Positions 44,297-52,676 are shown, numbered from the stretch's first letter. The stretch is DNA of 64,000 bases from Chloroflexota bacterium (GCA_022565155.1 JADFKB010000006.1:1-64000); one strand, 5' to 3'. Notes: generated by a model not told the origin, from the sequence alone. Program-made: numbers and translations.

Positions 44297-45550
44297 ATGA
44301 AGATGAATGTAAAGCCGATCCCCACCGTCTCTGACCGGATCAATGAAATCCGCAGCCTCACAGCGACGATCGTCAACAAGGAGATACTGCCCAACGAGAA
44401 CACGCTCTGGGCGTGGCGTGGCGACGGACGCTACACGCAAGCGGACGTCAAGGAGGCCAAGGAGCTTCGGAAGCGCATCCAGGCCAAGGTGAAAGAGGCC
44501 GGACTTTGGGCGCCGCACCTCCCCGAGGAGTACGGCGGCTCCGGCCTCGACTTCCTGGAGCACGCCTACATGAACGAGGTGCTGGCCTACGCGCAGGGAG
44601 CTGCGTCGCTCTTCGGCGTCGTCGCGCCGAACTCCGGCAACCAGACGATCCTGCTCAAGTACGGCACAGAAGAGCAGAAGAAGAAGTGGCTGATTCCGCT
44701 GATCGAGGGGAAGATGCAGTCCGGCTTCTCGATGACCGAGCCTGACTCGGCCGGCTCCGACCCGCGCTCGATCAAGACAACCGCCCGCCGCGACGGCGAT
44801 GAGTGGGTAATCGACGGCCACAAATGGTTCACGTCCAACGGGAAGGCGGCCGACTTTTTCATCGTCATGTGCCGAACGGAGGACCCGGACGGTCCGGCAG
44901 AGCGCAACGGCAAGATGACGCAAATTATCGTGCCGAAGGACACGCCGGGCGTGAACGTCATCCGAGGCATCCCCATTTGGAGTGCCCATGACAGCGATCA
45001 TTGCGAGATCATCTACGACAACGTGCGCGTACCAGTCACAAACCAGCTCGGACAGACCGGTTCCGGCCATGCGGCCGCGCAAGACCGGCTGGGCGCGGGG
45101 CGCATCTTTCACTGCATGAACTCCGTCGGCCAGATGTGGCGAGCTTTCGATTTAATGATCGAGCGAACGATGACGCGCGAGGTGCACGGCGGCCTGCTGG
45201 AGACCAAGCAGTTCATCCAAGGCTTCATCGCCGACTCCTACATCGACATCCAGGCTGCGCGCCTGATGACGATCCACACGGCCGAAAAGATCGAGAGCGG
45301 CGACGATCCGCGGACGGATATCTCCGCGATCAAGGTCTTCGTACCTGCCGCCTACGAGCGCGTCGTCGACCGCGCGATCCAGGTTTGGGGCGCTGCCGGT
45401 ATCACCGGCGACCTGCCGCTCGCGGCCATGTACCAGGGCGCGCGCACACTGCGCCTGGCCGATGGGCCGGACGAGGTACATCGCATCCTGATCGCCAAGA
45501 ACGTGCTGAAGCGGTACCACGACGGCATGGGCTGGGACTTCGGCAACTAG
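44297..45550 (+). CDS. acyl-CoA dehydrogenase, ACAD10/11-like
   Basis: 417-aa FAD dehydrogenase. The ATG follows AAAGGAGG. Marks: LPEEYGGSGLDFLEHAY, GFSMTEPDSAGSDPRS, WVIDGHKWFTSNGKAADFF and the C-terminal LADGPDEVHRILIAKNVL. The DGPDEVH ending belongs to the ACAD10/11-like group, whose mammalian members act with a fused kinase domain on 4-hydroxyacyl-CoAs. A free kinase-like phosphotransferase is encoded at 8776, so the two might work together in trans, which is inference. An enoyl-CoA hydratase follows 15 bases later in the same operon. Confidence 0.93.
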   Translation: MKMNVKPIPTVSDRINEIRSLTATIVNKEILPNENTLWAWRGDGRYTQADVKEAKELRKRIQAKVKEAGLWAPHLPEEYGGSGLDFLEHAYMNEVLAYAQGAASLFGVVAPNSGNQTILLKYGTEEQKKKWLIPLIEGKMQSGFSMTEPDSAGSDPRSIKTTARRDGDEWVIDGHKWFTSNGKAADFFIVMCRTEDPDGPAERNGKMTQIIVPKDTPGVNVIRGIPIWSAHDSDHCEIIYDNVRVPVTNQLGQTGSGHAAAQDRLGAGRIFHCMNSVGQMWRAFDLMIERTMTREVHGGLLETKQFIQGFIADSYIDIQAARLMTIHTAEKIESGDDPRTDISAIKVFVPAAYERVVDRAIQVWGAAGITGDLPLAAMYQGARTLRLADGPDEVHRILIAKNVLKRYHDGMGWDFGN

Positions 45551-45565
45551 AAGGGAGCATCCGCT

Positions 45566-46363
45566 GTGGCAGTTCTTGAGATCACCAACAGCGGCCACGT
45601 CCGCAAGCTGCGGCTGAACAGGCCGGAGAAGAAGAATGCGCTCTCCGACGAACTCGCCTGGGGCATTATTAGCGCGGTCGAAGAAGCCGCCAAGGACGAT
45701 ACCGTCTGGATCATCGCGATCACGGGCACGGACGACGCGTTCTGCTCGGGCCTCGACCTGACGCCATCGGCGAACGGCACGCACCCCTACCTATCAACGC
45801 AGGATGCGCTGCTCGACGACCTCGGCTGGGTGAGCCGCTTCCCCCTTGTGCTGCGTGAGCAGTGCGACAAGCCAATCGTCGCGGGCATTAACGGTGTGGA
45901 CGTGGGCGCCGGCTTTTCGCTCGCCATGGCGTCCGACATTCGTCTCGCCGCCGAAAGTGTCCGCCTGATCGCAGGCTATCCTCGCATCGGCGGTTCGCCG
46001 GACGGTGGCCTCTCATGGACACTCTCGCAGGCCATCGGCTACGAACAGGCGATGCGATTCCTGCTGGAGAACCGTACCGTCGGCGCGGAAGAAGCGCTGA
46101 CGCTTGGCCTTGTGGGCGAGGTAGTGCCCAACGATACGTTCTTCGAGCGCTTCGACGAGTACTGCCAATCGCTCACGAATCTCTCGCCGATCACCGCGCG
46201 CCTGACGAAGCGCGTTGTGCGTCGCGCGACGGCCCTGGTCGATCCCGAAGGTCACTTCCGCTACGAGTTGCAGAACATCCGCCGCGCCTTCACTAGCCAG
46301 GACGGCCAGGAGGCGCAGAAGGCGTTCCGGGAGAAGCGCGCACCGGAGTTCAAGGGCCGCTAG
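45566..46363 (+). CDS. enoyl-CoA hydratase/isomerase family protein
   Basis: 265-aa crotonase. The start is a GTG behind AGAAGGGAG. The oxyanion-hole segments are FCSGLDLTP and INGVDVGAGFSLAMASD, with the acidic site in IGGSPDGGLSWTL, where the aspartate could replace one of the two hydratase glutamates; it may therefore be an isomerase or hydratase with one acid. It follows an acyl-CoA dehydrogenase, the normal order for successive beta-oxidation steps. The stop overlaps by a few bases the stop of the convergent lipoprotein gene at 46360. Confidence 0.92.
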   Translation: MAVLEITNSGHVRKLRLNRPEKKNALSDELAWGIISAVEEAAKDDTVWIIAITGTDDAFCSGLDLTPSANGTHPYLSTQDALLDDLGWVSRFPLVLREQCDKPIVAGINGVDVGAGFSLAMASDIRLAAESVRLIAGYPRIGGSPDGGLSWTLSQAIGYEQAMRFLLENRTVGAEEALTLGLVGEVVPNDTFFERFDEYCQSLTNLSPITARLTKRVVRRATALVDPEGHFRYELQNIRRAFTSQDGQEAQKAFREKRAPEFKGR

Positions 46364-48210
46364 CGCACGACAAGCGTTCCCTTCATCTGCGCCGGGTGGA
46401 CATCGCAAACAAACGGGTACGTTCCTGGCGTATTGATGGTTAGGACTAGCGTCTGAGTAACCGGTCCGGGCGTAATCTCTGTTCGAAAGTCGCCCTCTGG
46501 GCCAGCCTGCACATGCAGGTTGTGTGGGATGTCTGCATCTCTGTTATCAAAGGTCAGCGTGATCTCCTCGCCGACGGAGGCGGTCACTAGCTCGTGGTCG
46601 AAAGAGATGTTCTCGCCGGTGATCGTAGTCGCAGTTGATGCCGAAGGATCATCCTGAGTAAGGTCATCGGACGTGGATAGCGGGAAGGGAACCGATCCTA
46701 GGTGTGGTCCCAGCCAGTTCAGTTCGTTCGCCAGGTGCATCGCACCAGCAGGTACGAATCGGTCATCTGTCACCTGCCACTGTGCTCCGTCCCACGTGAT
46801 CTCCTGGGCGGGGATTGTTAGCTTGCCGACTAAAGGCGGAGGCGGCGTGTCCGCCGGGTGGTAGTAGACAACGCTCGGTAAGTCCATCTCGAACGCACTG
46901 GCCATCGCTCCGCTCTTTCCGGGAGGTGCAGAGAGCTGCATACCGCCGAGGCTGATCGTGCTTTCATAGAACCCGAGCAGCATTCGAGCAGCTTCTGGCT
47001 TTGAGGTATCGTTCCCTTCCTGGACCAAGAAGTTCAATGCCCCGATGATCCAGCCGACGTCGTCACTCGTGTATGTGTCCTTTGTCTTGAAGATGCCGCG
47101 GGTCTCGTCATAGTCTTCTGTGAGTCGACCGAAGAGCGCGTCCGCTTCGTCGAGGAAGTCGCCATCGAGGCCGGCGGCGCCTGCCGAGATCGCGCCTGTA
47201 ATGGCTGCGGCGACCTCGACCACGCCGGCGGAGGTATTGCCACCAAGCAGCCTGTTCCCGATCGAACCTGCGGTAGCCAGGGCGTCGTCGCGAACCCCGG
47301 CATCGACCGTCGTGGATGCGAGGTAGACGAGAGCGCGGATGGCGGCAGCTGCCTCCGTAGCTAACGAAGGTTCGCGAGCCTCAAGCGCCCGGAAGAGCTG
47401 GGTCGCTGCACCTTCGAACAGGGGATGTGCGTCTGGATTGGCGTAGCGGCCGCCGTCCTCGCCCGTAAGGCCGGCGATGTCCGCCAACGTATGGAGCATG
47501 ACCCAGTTGCCCACGTAGTCGATCTCGCCGTCCGAATCGTAATAGAGGCCGTCCTCGCCCAGCAGGTTCTGCATGGCATACATGCCCTGCATCTGGGCGA
47601 GGAGCGACACCATGACACCGATAAAGCGCTGTTGCGCCCCGAACTCACTCAGTGGGTCGCCGAAGTGGGCGTCGGCGAAGTTGTGGGCCCACTGGCTCTC
47701 TTTGAGCATCGTCTCCGCCTGCCCACGCACGGTCACCCGCTCGTCGAAGGTGCTCGGGTCCAAGCGAAACGCCTCGAAGTCCGGAGGCTCGAAGTCGCGC
47801 GGATCATTCACGAGGTCTGAGCTTGCTGATGCAAAGACCGCCTGTAGCGGTAGCATATTCTGAGGGATGACTACCGGGTCGTCAGGGTTCTGTGCGATCA
47901 TGCCTATCGCCGCCATCAGCATGTCCATCGGCGGCTCAAAAGGGATGCCCATCCCTGACCCCATTACGAAGGGGCCGAAGTGATCGCGGGATAGCCAGTA
48001 GCCTTGCCAGACCAAGGCCGAGAGATTGAATTCAGGGTCTCCGCCAATGATCCCGCTTGACGATACGAAGTCGATGCCATCTGCATCGACTTGAATTGAA
48101 ACGGTCGGACTAGGCTTCGGGATTTCATCCTCGCCGCCATTGTCGCTACAGGCTGCGGCGAGAGCGAGCGCAGGCACAACTACTAGCGCGATCAACCAAC
48201 GTCTGTCCAT
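46360..48210 (-). CDS. large lipoprotein with C-terminal cupredoxin domain
   Basis: 616-aa secreted protein. The ATG at 48210 follows GGGGAGG; the frame open to 48327 is not supported. The lipobox is LAAAC with C21. Residues about 50-500 are mostly helical and unfamiliar to me, with repeated short helices (IRALVYLASTTVDAG, WIIGALNFLVQEGND) that suggest an alpha-toroid or a helical-repeat scaffold. The last 110 residues are a cupredoxin with H563/H566 (PHNLHV), C602, H605 and M609 (FVCDVHPAQM), so a type 1 copper site. It may be a surface electron-transfer or copper-handling protein. A CRP/FNR-like box (48287) and a GGGCC palindrome (48352) lie upstream. Confidence 0.85.
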   Translation of the reverse strand: MDRRWLIALVVVPALALAAACSDNGGEDEIPKPSPTVSIQVDADGIDFVSSSGIIGGDPEFNLSALVWQGYWLSRDHFGPFVMGSGMGIPFEPPMDMLMAAIGMIAQNPDDPVVIPQNMLPLQAVFASASSDLVNDPRDFEPPDFEAFRLDPSTFDERVTVRGQAETMLKESQWAHNFADAHFGDPLSEFGAQQRFIGVMVSLLAQMQGMYAMQNLLGEDGLYYDSDGEIDYVGNWVMLHTLADIAGLTGEDGGRYANPDAHPLFEGAATQLFRALEAREPSLATEAAAAIRALVYLASTTVDAGVRDDALATAGSIGNRLLGGNTSAGVVEVAAAITGAISAGAAGLDGDFLDEADALFGRLTEDYDETRGIFKTKDTYTSDDVGWIIGALNFLVQEGNDTSKPEAARMLLGFYESTISLGGMQLSAPPGKSGAMASAFEMDLPSVVYYHPADTPPPPLVGKLTIPAQEITWDGAQWQVTDDRFVPAGAMHLANELNWLGPHLGSVPFPLSTSDDLTQDDPSASTATTITGENISFDHELVTASVGEEITLTFDNRDADIPHNLHVQAGPEGDFRTEITPGPVTQTLVLTINTPGTYPFVCDVHPAQMKGTLVVR

Positions 48211-48235
48211 GGTAAACCTCCCCTTGTCGTCACGT

Positions 48236-48304
48236 AGTATACCCTCATGCATTCGCCGACAGCATCCTATGGGGACTGCAAGCGTTGCGTGATCCGCGTC
48301 ACGC
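48236..48304 (-). promoter_or_regulatory. candidate promoter with CRP/FNR-type box for the lipoprotein gene
   Basis: On the minus strand TATACT (complement of 48236-48241) is a good -10 box 26 bases before the ATG at 48210. Upstream, 48287-48304 is GCGTGA, six bases, TCACGC, a perfect inverted repeat of the CRP/FNR family type (TGTGA-N6-TCACA). It is placed roughly 65 bases before the start point, as for an activator site. No crp/fnr-type gene is in the window. Confidence 0.45.
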
Positions 48305-48351
48305 GAACACCGGCCGGTGCCGGACATCAGGACTTGTGGCCTGAGATCAGC

Positions 48352-48365
48352 GGGCCGTTCGGCCC
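48352..48365. promoter_or_regulatory. perfect GGGCC-GTTC-GGCCC palindrome
   Basis: Exact 5-bp arms around GTTC, about 145 bases upstream of the lipoprotein gene (minus) and 340 upstream of the LLM gene (plus). Same form as DevR/DosR boxes. The second perfect copy is at 48571. Confidence 0.45.
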
Positions 48366-48416
48366 CCGTACGCCTGGTTCACCGGTGGACAACGCATGGA
48401 GGCAAGTTAGAGGCAG

Positions 48417-48509
48417 GACGCCATCATGTCGTGACGCCTTGCCAATCCCTTCACGTTCTTGATGATCGGTGAGCGCGCCGATGAGTGGCTGCGCGAGGGC
48501 GCCCTCTAG
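48417..48509 (+). pseudogene. C-terminal remnant of a GMC oxidoreductase
   Basis: One frame reads DAIMS, stop (TGA 48432-48434), RLAN, PFTFLMIGERADEWLREGAL and TAG at 48507-48509. It aligns without gaps to the end of the GMC protein at 42491-44014 ([12 protein letters not shown], then [15 protein letters not shown]). In DNA, 36 of 39 bases match across the MIGERA segment by eye. It is a decayed copy of the last 30 codons, 4.4 kb downstream of the intact gene in the same orientation. The rest of the gap 48211-48702 holds the regulatory sites listed separately. Confidence 0.8.
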
Positions 48510-48570
48510 AGCAGGCTGCGAGGCCTTTCCCCATGCGACCCCGGAAGCCTGTTTCCTGTATCCGTTGTCA

Positions 48571-48584
48571 GGGCCACTTGGCCC
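48571..48584. promoter_or_regulatory. perfect GGGCC-ACTT-GGCCC palindrome upstream of the LLM/di-iron operon
   Basis: Exact 5-bp arms with centre ACTT, 119 bases before the ATG at 48703. Candidate operator of the six-gene oxygenase cluster. Confidence 0.45.
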
Positions 48585-48702
48585 CATGAGCCAAGACCGA
48601 ACGGCAGATGTTATCTTAGCGAGCGCTAAGTAGTATTTAGTTAGAGCCAGTTGCCCGGGTGGGCCAGATCCCCGCGCGGAACGGTTCCGGAGGACGGTCG
48701 CA

Positions 48703-49788
48703 ATGAAATTCGGTCAGCTTCATCTCTTTGAAAACCCGATGGGGCGTAGTGAGAAACAGATCGTCGACGAGCAGTTCGACATCATGGCGCGAGCCGAGGA
48801 GTTCGGCTTCGATTCTATCTGGCCAGCCGAGCACCACTTCAGCGAGTATGGCTACTGCGCCTCTCCAGCAGTGACCCTTGCGGCGCTGGCTTCCCGTACG
48901 CAGAACATCCGCCTCGGGACTGGCATCGTGGTTTTGCCGCTCAACCATCCGGTACGGGTAGCGGAGGACTTTGCTATTCTCGATCTCCTCTCCGGAGGTC
49001 GAGTCGATCTTGGCGTTGGGCGCGGCTACCAGCCGCACGAGTTCGCTGGCTATGGCGTCGACCAGACGCGCAGCCGTGACATCTTCCACGAGTCTGTCGA
49101 GATCATCCAGAAGGCCTGGACCAACGAGAAGTTCGACTATGATGGGGAGTTCTACAAGTTCCAGAATCTGTCGGTCCGGCCGAAACCCCTCCAGCAGCCC
49201 CATCCACCCATCTGGATGGCGTCGCTTTCGCCTACCACGTTCCAGCTTTGCGGCCAGTACGGATTCAACCTGATGTGCGCCCCGGTGTTTGGCTTCGATG
49301 TCAACCAAGGCGCCGCTCAGATCGAGGAGTATCGCCAGGCCTTGCGCGAGCACGACCGCGACCCTGACGATTACGAGGTCGCTGGCCTGATCATGACCTA
49401 CGTTGCAGAGACGAAAGAACAGGCGCTGGCGGACTTCCAGGATGCCGTGATGTGGTACTTCCACACGTTCGCCAAGTACATCGCTCCGCCGAAGGGCCAG
49501 CCTGCGATAAAAAGCTACGAGATGTACACGGCGGCCCGCGATTGGCTTCAGACGCTGGAGTGGGACGCGGTCGTGGAGAGCGGCGCCGTCGTCTGCGGTA
49601 CGCCGGACGAGGTTGCCGACCGCATAGCCGAGATTCATGAGCTCTGCGGCATCACCCACTATCTGGCGTGGACGCGCATCGGCGGGCTGGCCCATAAGAA
49701 GGTTCTGCGCAGTATGGAGCTCATGCGCGACAAGGTTATGCCCCAGGTCAGGCACCTGGGCGAGGGGGCGGCTGCGGTAGCAAGGTAA
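48703..49788 (+). CDS. luciferase-like (LLM class) flavin oxidoreductase
   Basis: 361-aa TIM-barrel protein of the bacterial luciferase family. FGQLHLFENPMGRSEKQIVD opens it, EFGFDSIWPAEHHFSEYGYC carries the AEHHF motif of the FMN-type luciferase alpha group, and LDLLSGGRVDLGVGRGYQPH is the phosphate loop. This is a different subgroup from the F420-type protein at 13568. The ATG follows GGAGGACGG. It heads a run of six closely spaced plus-strand genes. It may be a monooxygenase needing reduced flavin or a flavin-using partner for the di-iron proteins. The C-terminal region has two tryptophan-rich helices typical of this subgroup. Confidence 0.92.
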   Translation: MKFGQLHLFENPMGRSEKQIVDEQFDIMARAEEFGFDSIWPAEHHFSEYGYCASPAVTLAALASRTQNIRLGTGIVVLPLNHPVRVAEDFAILDLLSGGRVDLGVGRGYQPHEFAGYGVDQTRSRDIFHESVEIIQKAWTNEKFDYDGEFYKFQNLSVRPKPLQQPHPPIWMASLSPTTFQLCGQYGFNLMCAPVFGFDVNQGAAQIEEYRQALREHDRDPDDYEVAGLIMTYVAETKEQALADFQDAVMWYFHTFAKYIAPPKGQPAIKSYEMYTAARDWLQTLEWDAVVESGAVVCGTPDEVADRIAEIHELCGITHYLAWTRIGGLAHKKVLRSMELMRDKVMPQVRHLGEGAAAVAR

Positions 49789-49794
49789 GGGTCT

Positions 49795-49811
49795 GCCTGC
49801 CAACGGCAGGC
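49795..49811 (+). terminator. short hairpin between the LLM and di-iron genes
   Basis: GCCTGCC, AAC, GGCAGGC: 7-bp stem with a three-base loop, 7 bases after the LLM stop and 30 before the next ATG. No T-run; it may modulate read-through or protect mRNA inside the operon more than end it. Confidence 0.4.
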
Positions 49812-49840
49812 CCGGGCAGATTCAGGAAAGGAGGCAACCT

Positions 49841-50917
49841 ATGGCAATAGATCAGAAGGTGATCGACAAGCTGCGAAAAGAGCCGGGCATGCCGGATATC
49901 GATCTGAGCTGGCTAAGAGAGGAAGACGCGCCGGGCATCGTCGCCAAGATGGGAAAGCGAGGCCTGACGCTCGACGAAATCAACGTGGGCGTGTACGGCG
50001 AGGTTCCCGAGCTGGCAGGGCACGGTACGACCCGAGGACGGGGGTCGGCTCCCAGGGCCAGCGTGGCTCGCACCGCTTACTTCGTCCCGGAGAAGAGCGA
50101 CATCTGGGCCGACAACGCCACGCTGATTTACGAAGAGGCGGTGCAGCGCCAGTGGAGTTCCGCCACTGACATTCCGTGGGAGACGATCGAACCGCTCCCG
50201 GATGTGGTGGAAGAGGCGATCTGCCAAATCTGCACCTTCCTCACGGAGGTCGAGTTCATCGCCGGCGACGCGCCGGGGCAGTGGCTCAAGCAGATCAGTC
50301 CGGACCACTACGAGGTGGCCCTCTATCTGATCTCACAAGTAATGGACGAGGCGCGACACCTGGACGTCTTCCGCAAGCGGGCGCTCGTCAACGGATGCGG
50401 CCTCCTGGAGGCGCAAGGCGCGACCCGCGGCCTGCGCAACATCCTGGACGCGAAAGACTTCACGGAGATGTCCGCGCTCATGCACGTTCTCGCGGAAGGC
50501 TTCGTGCAGACGATGTTCCGCACGGGCGAGTTCATCGCCCAGAACGAGGCGGAGAAGACGATCTTCCGGCTCTGCGCTCAGGACGAATCCCGCCACGTCG
50601 GGTTCGGTGTGATGCACCTGCGCTACGTCCTCGAGCACGCGCCGGAGCGACGTGAGGAGATCCACCACTACCTGGACCGGGCCGAGCAGCTCTTCGGCCA
50701 CCCGACGGACGGTATCAACTCCGGACTTCAGGAAGCGCTCCTCATCACCATGAGCGGCGGCATGAAAAACCTGGACAAGGGCGCGGAACTCGCACTTGCC
50801 CTGAACAAGAAACAGGCGAACGAGTACATGCACCGGCTGGAAGTGGCCGGGCTGGGCGACCGGAGGGAGCGCATGAATCCCGCGTTTGGCATGCTTCTCG
50901 ACCCGCCTAAGAATTAG
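49841..50917 (+). CDS. ferritin-fold di-iron protein with complete ligand set (catalytic subunit candidate)
   Basis: 358-aa helical protein, first of two paralogues. The di-iron set of R2/oxygenase type is complete by position: E136 (TEVEF), E170-xx-H173 (MDEARH), E219 (AEGF) and E249-xx-H252 (QDESRH). The two ExxH motifs are 76 residues apart. The signature RQWSSATDIPWETIE precedes helix A and is shared with the paralogue. I know homologues only as ferritin-like domain proteins in actinobacteria and Chloroflexota. Such sites activate oxygen for hydroxylation, desaturation or N-oxidation. AAAGGAGG stands before the ATG. The neighbours (degenerate twin, SCP2-like protein, P450, Rieske) suggest an oxygenase system for a lipid substrate. 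Confidence 0.88.
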   Translation: MAIDQKVIDKLRKEPGMPDIDLSWLREEDAPGIVAKMGKRGLTLDEINVGVYGEVPELAGHGTTRGRGSAPRASVARTAYFVPEKSDIWADNATLIYEEAVQRQWSSATDIPWETIEPLPDVVEEAICQICTFLTEVEFIAGDAPGQWLKQISPDHYEVALYLISQVMDEARHLDVFRKRALVNGCGLLEAQGATRGLRNILDAKDFTEMSALMHVLAEGFVQTMFRTGEFIAQNEAEKTIFRLCAQDESRHVGFGVMHLRYVLEHAPERREEIHHYLDRAEQLFGHPTDGINSGLQEALLITMSGGMKNLDKGAELALALNKKQANEYMHRLEVAGLGDRRERMNPAFGMLLDPPKN

Positions 50918-50963
50918 GCCGATTGGCGCCAAGAGAACAGTTCCGATCTGAAGGAGGGAAGGA

Positions 50964-52202
50964 ATGGTTCAGAAGACCGAGAAGAAATCGGCGGCGACCA
51001 GCGCGACGAATGGGATATCCGACGCTCTACGCCGAAAGGCCATATCCAAGAATTGGCCGCTCGTCGTCGTCGAGCGGGCGCTAAGGGGCGGAGTCAAGGA
51101 GGAGCTCCTCCATCAGGCCCTCGACGCTGGCATGACTCCCCTGCAAGCAAGGGAGATGATGGTCGGCGGCGATCACGGGGAGATCAAGCTCAGCATGGCC
51201 TGGGCAAAGGTCGATACCGAACGAGGAATTCGGGCAGAGATCGGCAAGAAGGGCCTGACGATCGATGCCATCAACGTCGGCTCGTATGCAGACGTGCCAG
51301 ACCTCTGGCCAGACCAGACGATGCGCCCTCGCGGAGCCTATGTCAAGCCCGGCGCCGTCAGCATGGGGTACACGATCTACTCGAAGGCGGAGGTGTGGGC
51401 GGACAACCTCGGCGAGCTCTACGAGGAGGCGATCCAGCGGCGCTGGCGGCCGGCGACGGATATTCCCTGGGACACGATCGAGACTCTGCCCAAGGATCGG
51501 GAGCGAGCGATCGGACAGATCTGCACGGAGCTCTGCGAGTACAACTACGCCGTGATTCTCGCGCTTGGAAAGTGGGTACGAGAGGTCAGCTACGGTTTTC
51601 ACGAGGTGAAATTGTTCCTCTCCACGGTTCTGTTCGACGCGGGCCGCCACTATGAGGCGTTTCGCAAGCGCGCCCTCGCCAACGGCTCCGGCCTTGGCGT
51701 GCAGGCAACCGGTGACAGGCTTATGCCCATCCGGGAAGCCATGTGTTACTCCGAGATGGCGACAATGGTGTTCATGGTGAACGACAGCTTCGTGCTATCG
51801 CTCTATCAGCTGCTTGCCGCGCTGGCCCAGAACGATGCCGAGGTAAAGCTCTTTACGCTCGCGGCTCAGGACAAAGCCCGGCATCTGGCCTACGGAGTCG
51901 AACACACCCGATTCCTGATTGAGCATCAGCCTGAACGGCGGGACGAAATCCGCCGGTATCTGTTGAAGGGCGAGGAGTACATCGCGAAGGACCGTGTGGC
52001 GGACACTCCGATGAGAGAGGCGCTTGCCATCCATCTCGGTGGTGGAGTCAAGCAGATCGGGGAGGGCTTCCGCCGGCTGGATGACTTCCACCGGCGCCAG
52101 CTCCAGGCATATCTGGGCCGCGTCGAGGCAGCAGGCCTAGAGAACCACCAAGACGTTCTGTGGCCGGAGCTAGCGGCAGACCTACAACCGGCACAGGCTT
52201 GA
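50964..52202 (+). CDS. ferritin-fold paralogue with broken di-iron site (accessory subunit candidate)
   Basis: 412-aa paralogue of the preceding protein, with an extra N-terminal 80 residues. It keeps RRWRPATDIPWDTIE and the whole fold, but its metal site is damaged: E192 (CEYN) and H229, H307 remain, E219 of the partner is D274, and the two ExxH glutamates are A226 (FDAGRH) and K304 (QDKARH). It should not bind a normal di-iron centre. This mirrors the catalytic/non-catalytic subunit pairs of bacterial multicomponent monooxygenases (MmoX/MmoY, TouA/TouE), although those are a different family. AAGGAGGGAAGG precedes the ATG, 46 bases after the catalytic gene. I infer a heteromer. Confidence 0.88.
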   Translation: MVQKTEKKSAATSATNGISDALRRKAISKNWPLVVVERALRGGVKEELLHQALDAGMTPLQAREMMVGGDHGEIKLSMAWAKVDTERGIRAEIGKKGLTIDAINVGSYADVPDLWPDQTMRPRGAYVKPGAVSMGYTIYSKAEVWADNLGELYEEAIQRRWRPATDIPWDTIETLPKDRERAIGQICTELCEYNYAVILALGKWVREVSYGFHEVKLFLSTVLFDAGRHYEAFRKRALANGSGLGVQATGDRLMPIREAMCYSEMATMVFMVNDSFVLSLYQLLAALAQNDAEVKLFTLAAQDKARHLAYGVEHTRFLIEHQPERRDEIRRYLLKGEEYIAKDRVADTPMREALAIHLGGGVKQIGEGFRRLDDFHRRQLQAYLGRVEAAGLENHQDVLWPELAADLQPAQA

Positions 52203-52238
52203 AATTGAAACACGGTCTAGAGATAAAGGAGAAGTATC

Positions 52239-52676
52239 ATGGCCAAATTTCCTTCTATCGAATGGTTCAAAGCGATTCAGGACGTGGCGAACGGAGATGA
52301 TCGGCTCCGCAAGCTTGGCACCTGCGATGCCGTCATGGGCGTGAAGGTTCGGGACAAGGCCTATGAAATCACCTTCGAAGCGTTCGACTGCACGGGTGTT
52401 CGCGAAATCTCAGAAGCCGACCTTGCCAATACGGACTTCTACCTGGACATGCCCTACGAGACGTGGCGAGAGATGCTGGAGAACATCAAGCAGAACGGCA
52501 AGCCGGACCGCCAATATACGCTCAACACGATCGACTTCCTCGCCCCGGAGGGCTTCGCGAAGTCGGACGACCAGAGCAAGAAGGATAGCTTCTATCGGTA
52601 CGGCCAGACGTTCCAGCAGTTCTTCAACGCCTCAGCCGAGATCGACACTGAGTTCGCCGCTCCCGCAACGGCGTAG
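52239..52676 (+). CDS. small SCP2-like/hypothetical protein of the di-iron cluster
   Basis: 145-aa soluble protein behind AAAGGAG. The mixed alpha/beta pattern (FPSIEWFKAIQDVANGDDRL, then GVKVRDKAYEITFEAFDCTG and YETWREMLENIKQNGK) resembles sterol carrier protein 2 domains: a central sheet with a hydrophobic tunnel and a helix carrying the W-x-x-M-L-x-x-I pattern. The assignment is by impression only. In this operon it could present a lipid substrate to the oxygenase, or play the part of the small effector protein found in multicomponent monooxygenases. It has no metal-binding motif. Confidence 0.75.
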   Translation: MAKFPSIEWFKAIQDVANGDDRLRKLGTCDAVMGVKVRDKAYEITFEAFDCTGVREISEADLANTDFYLDMPYETWREMLENIKQNGKPDRQYTLNTIDFLAPEGFAKSDDQSKKDSFYRYGQTFQQFFNASAEIDTEFAAPATA

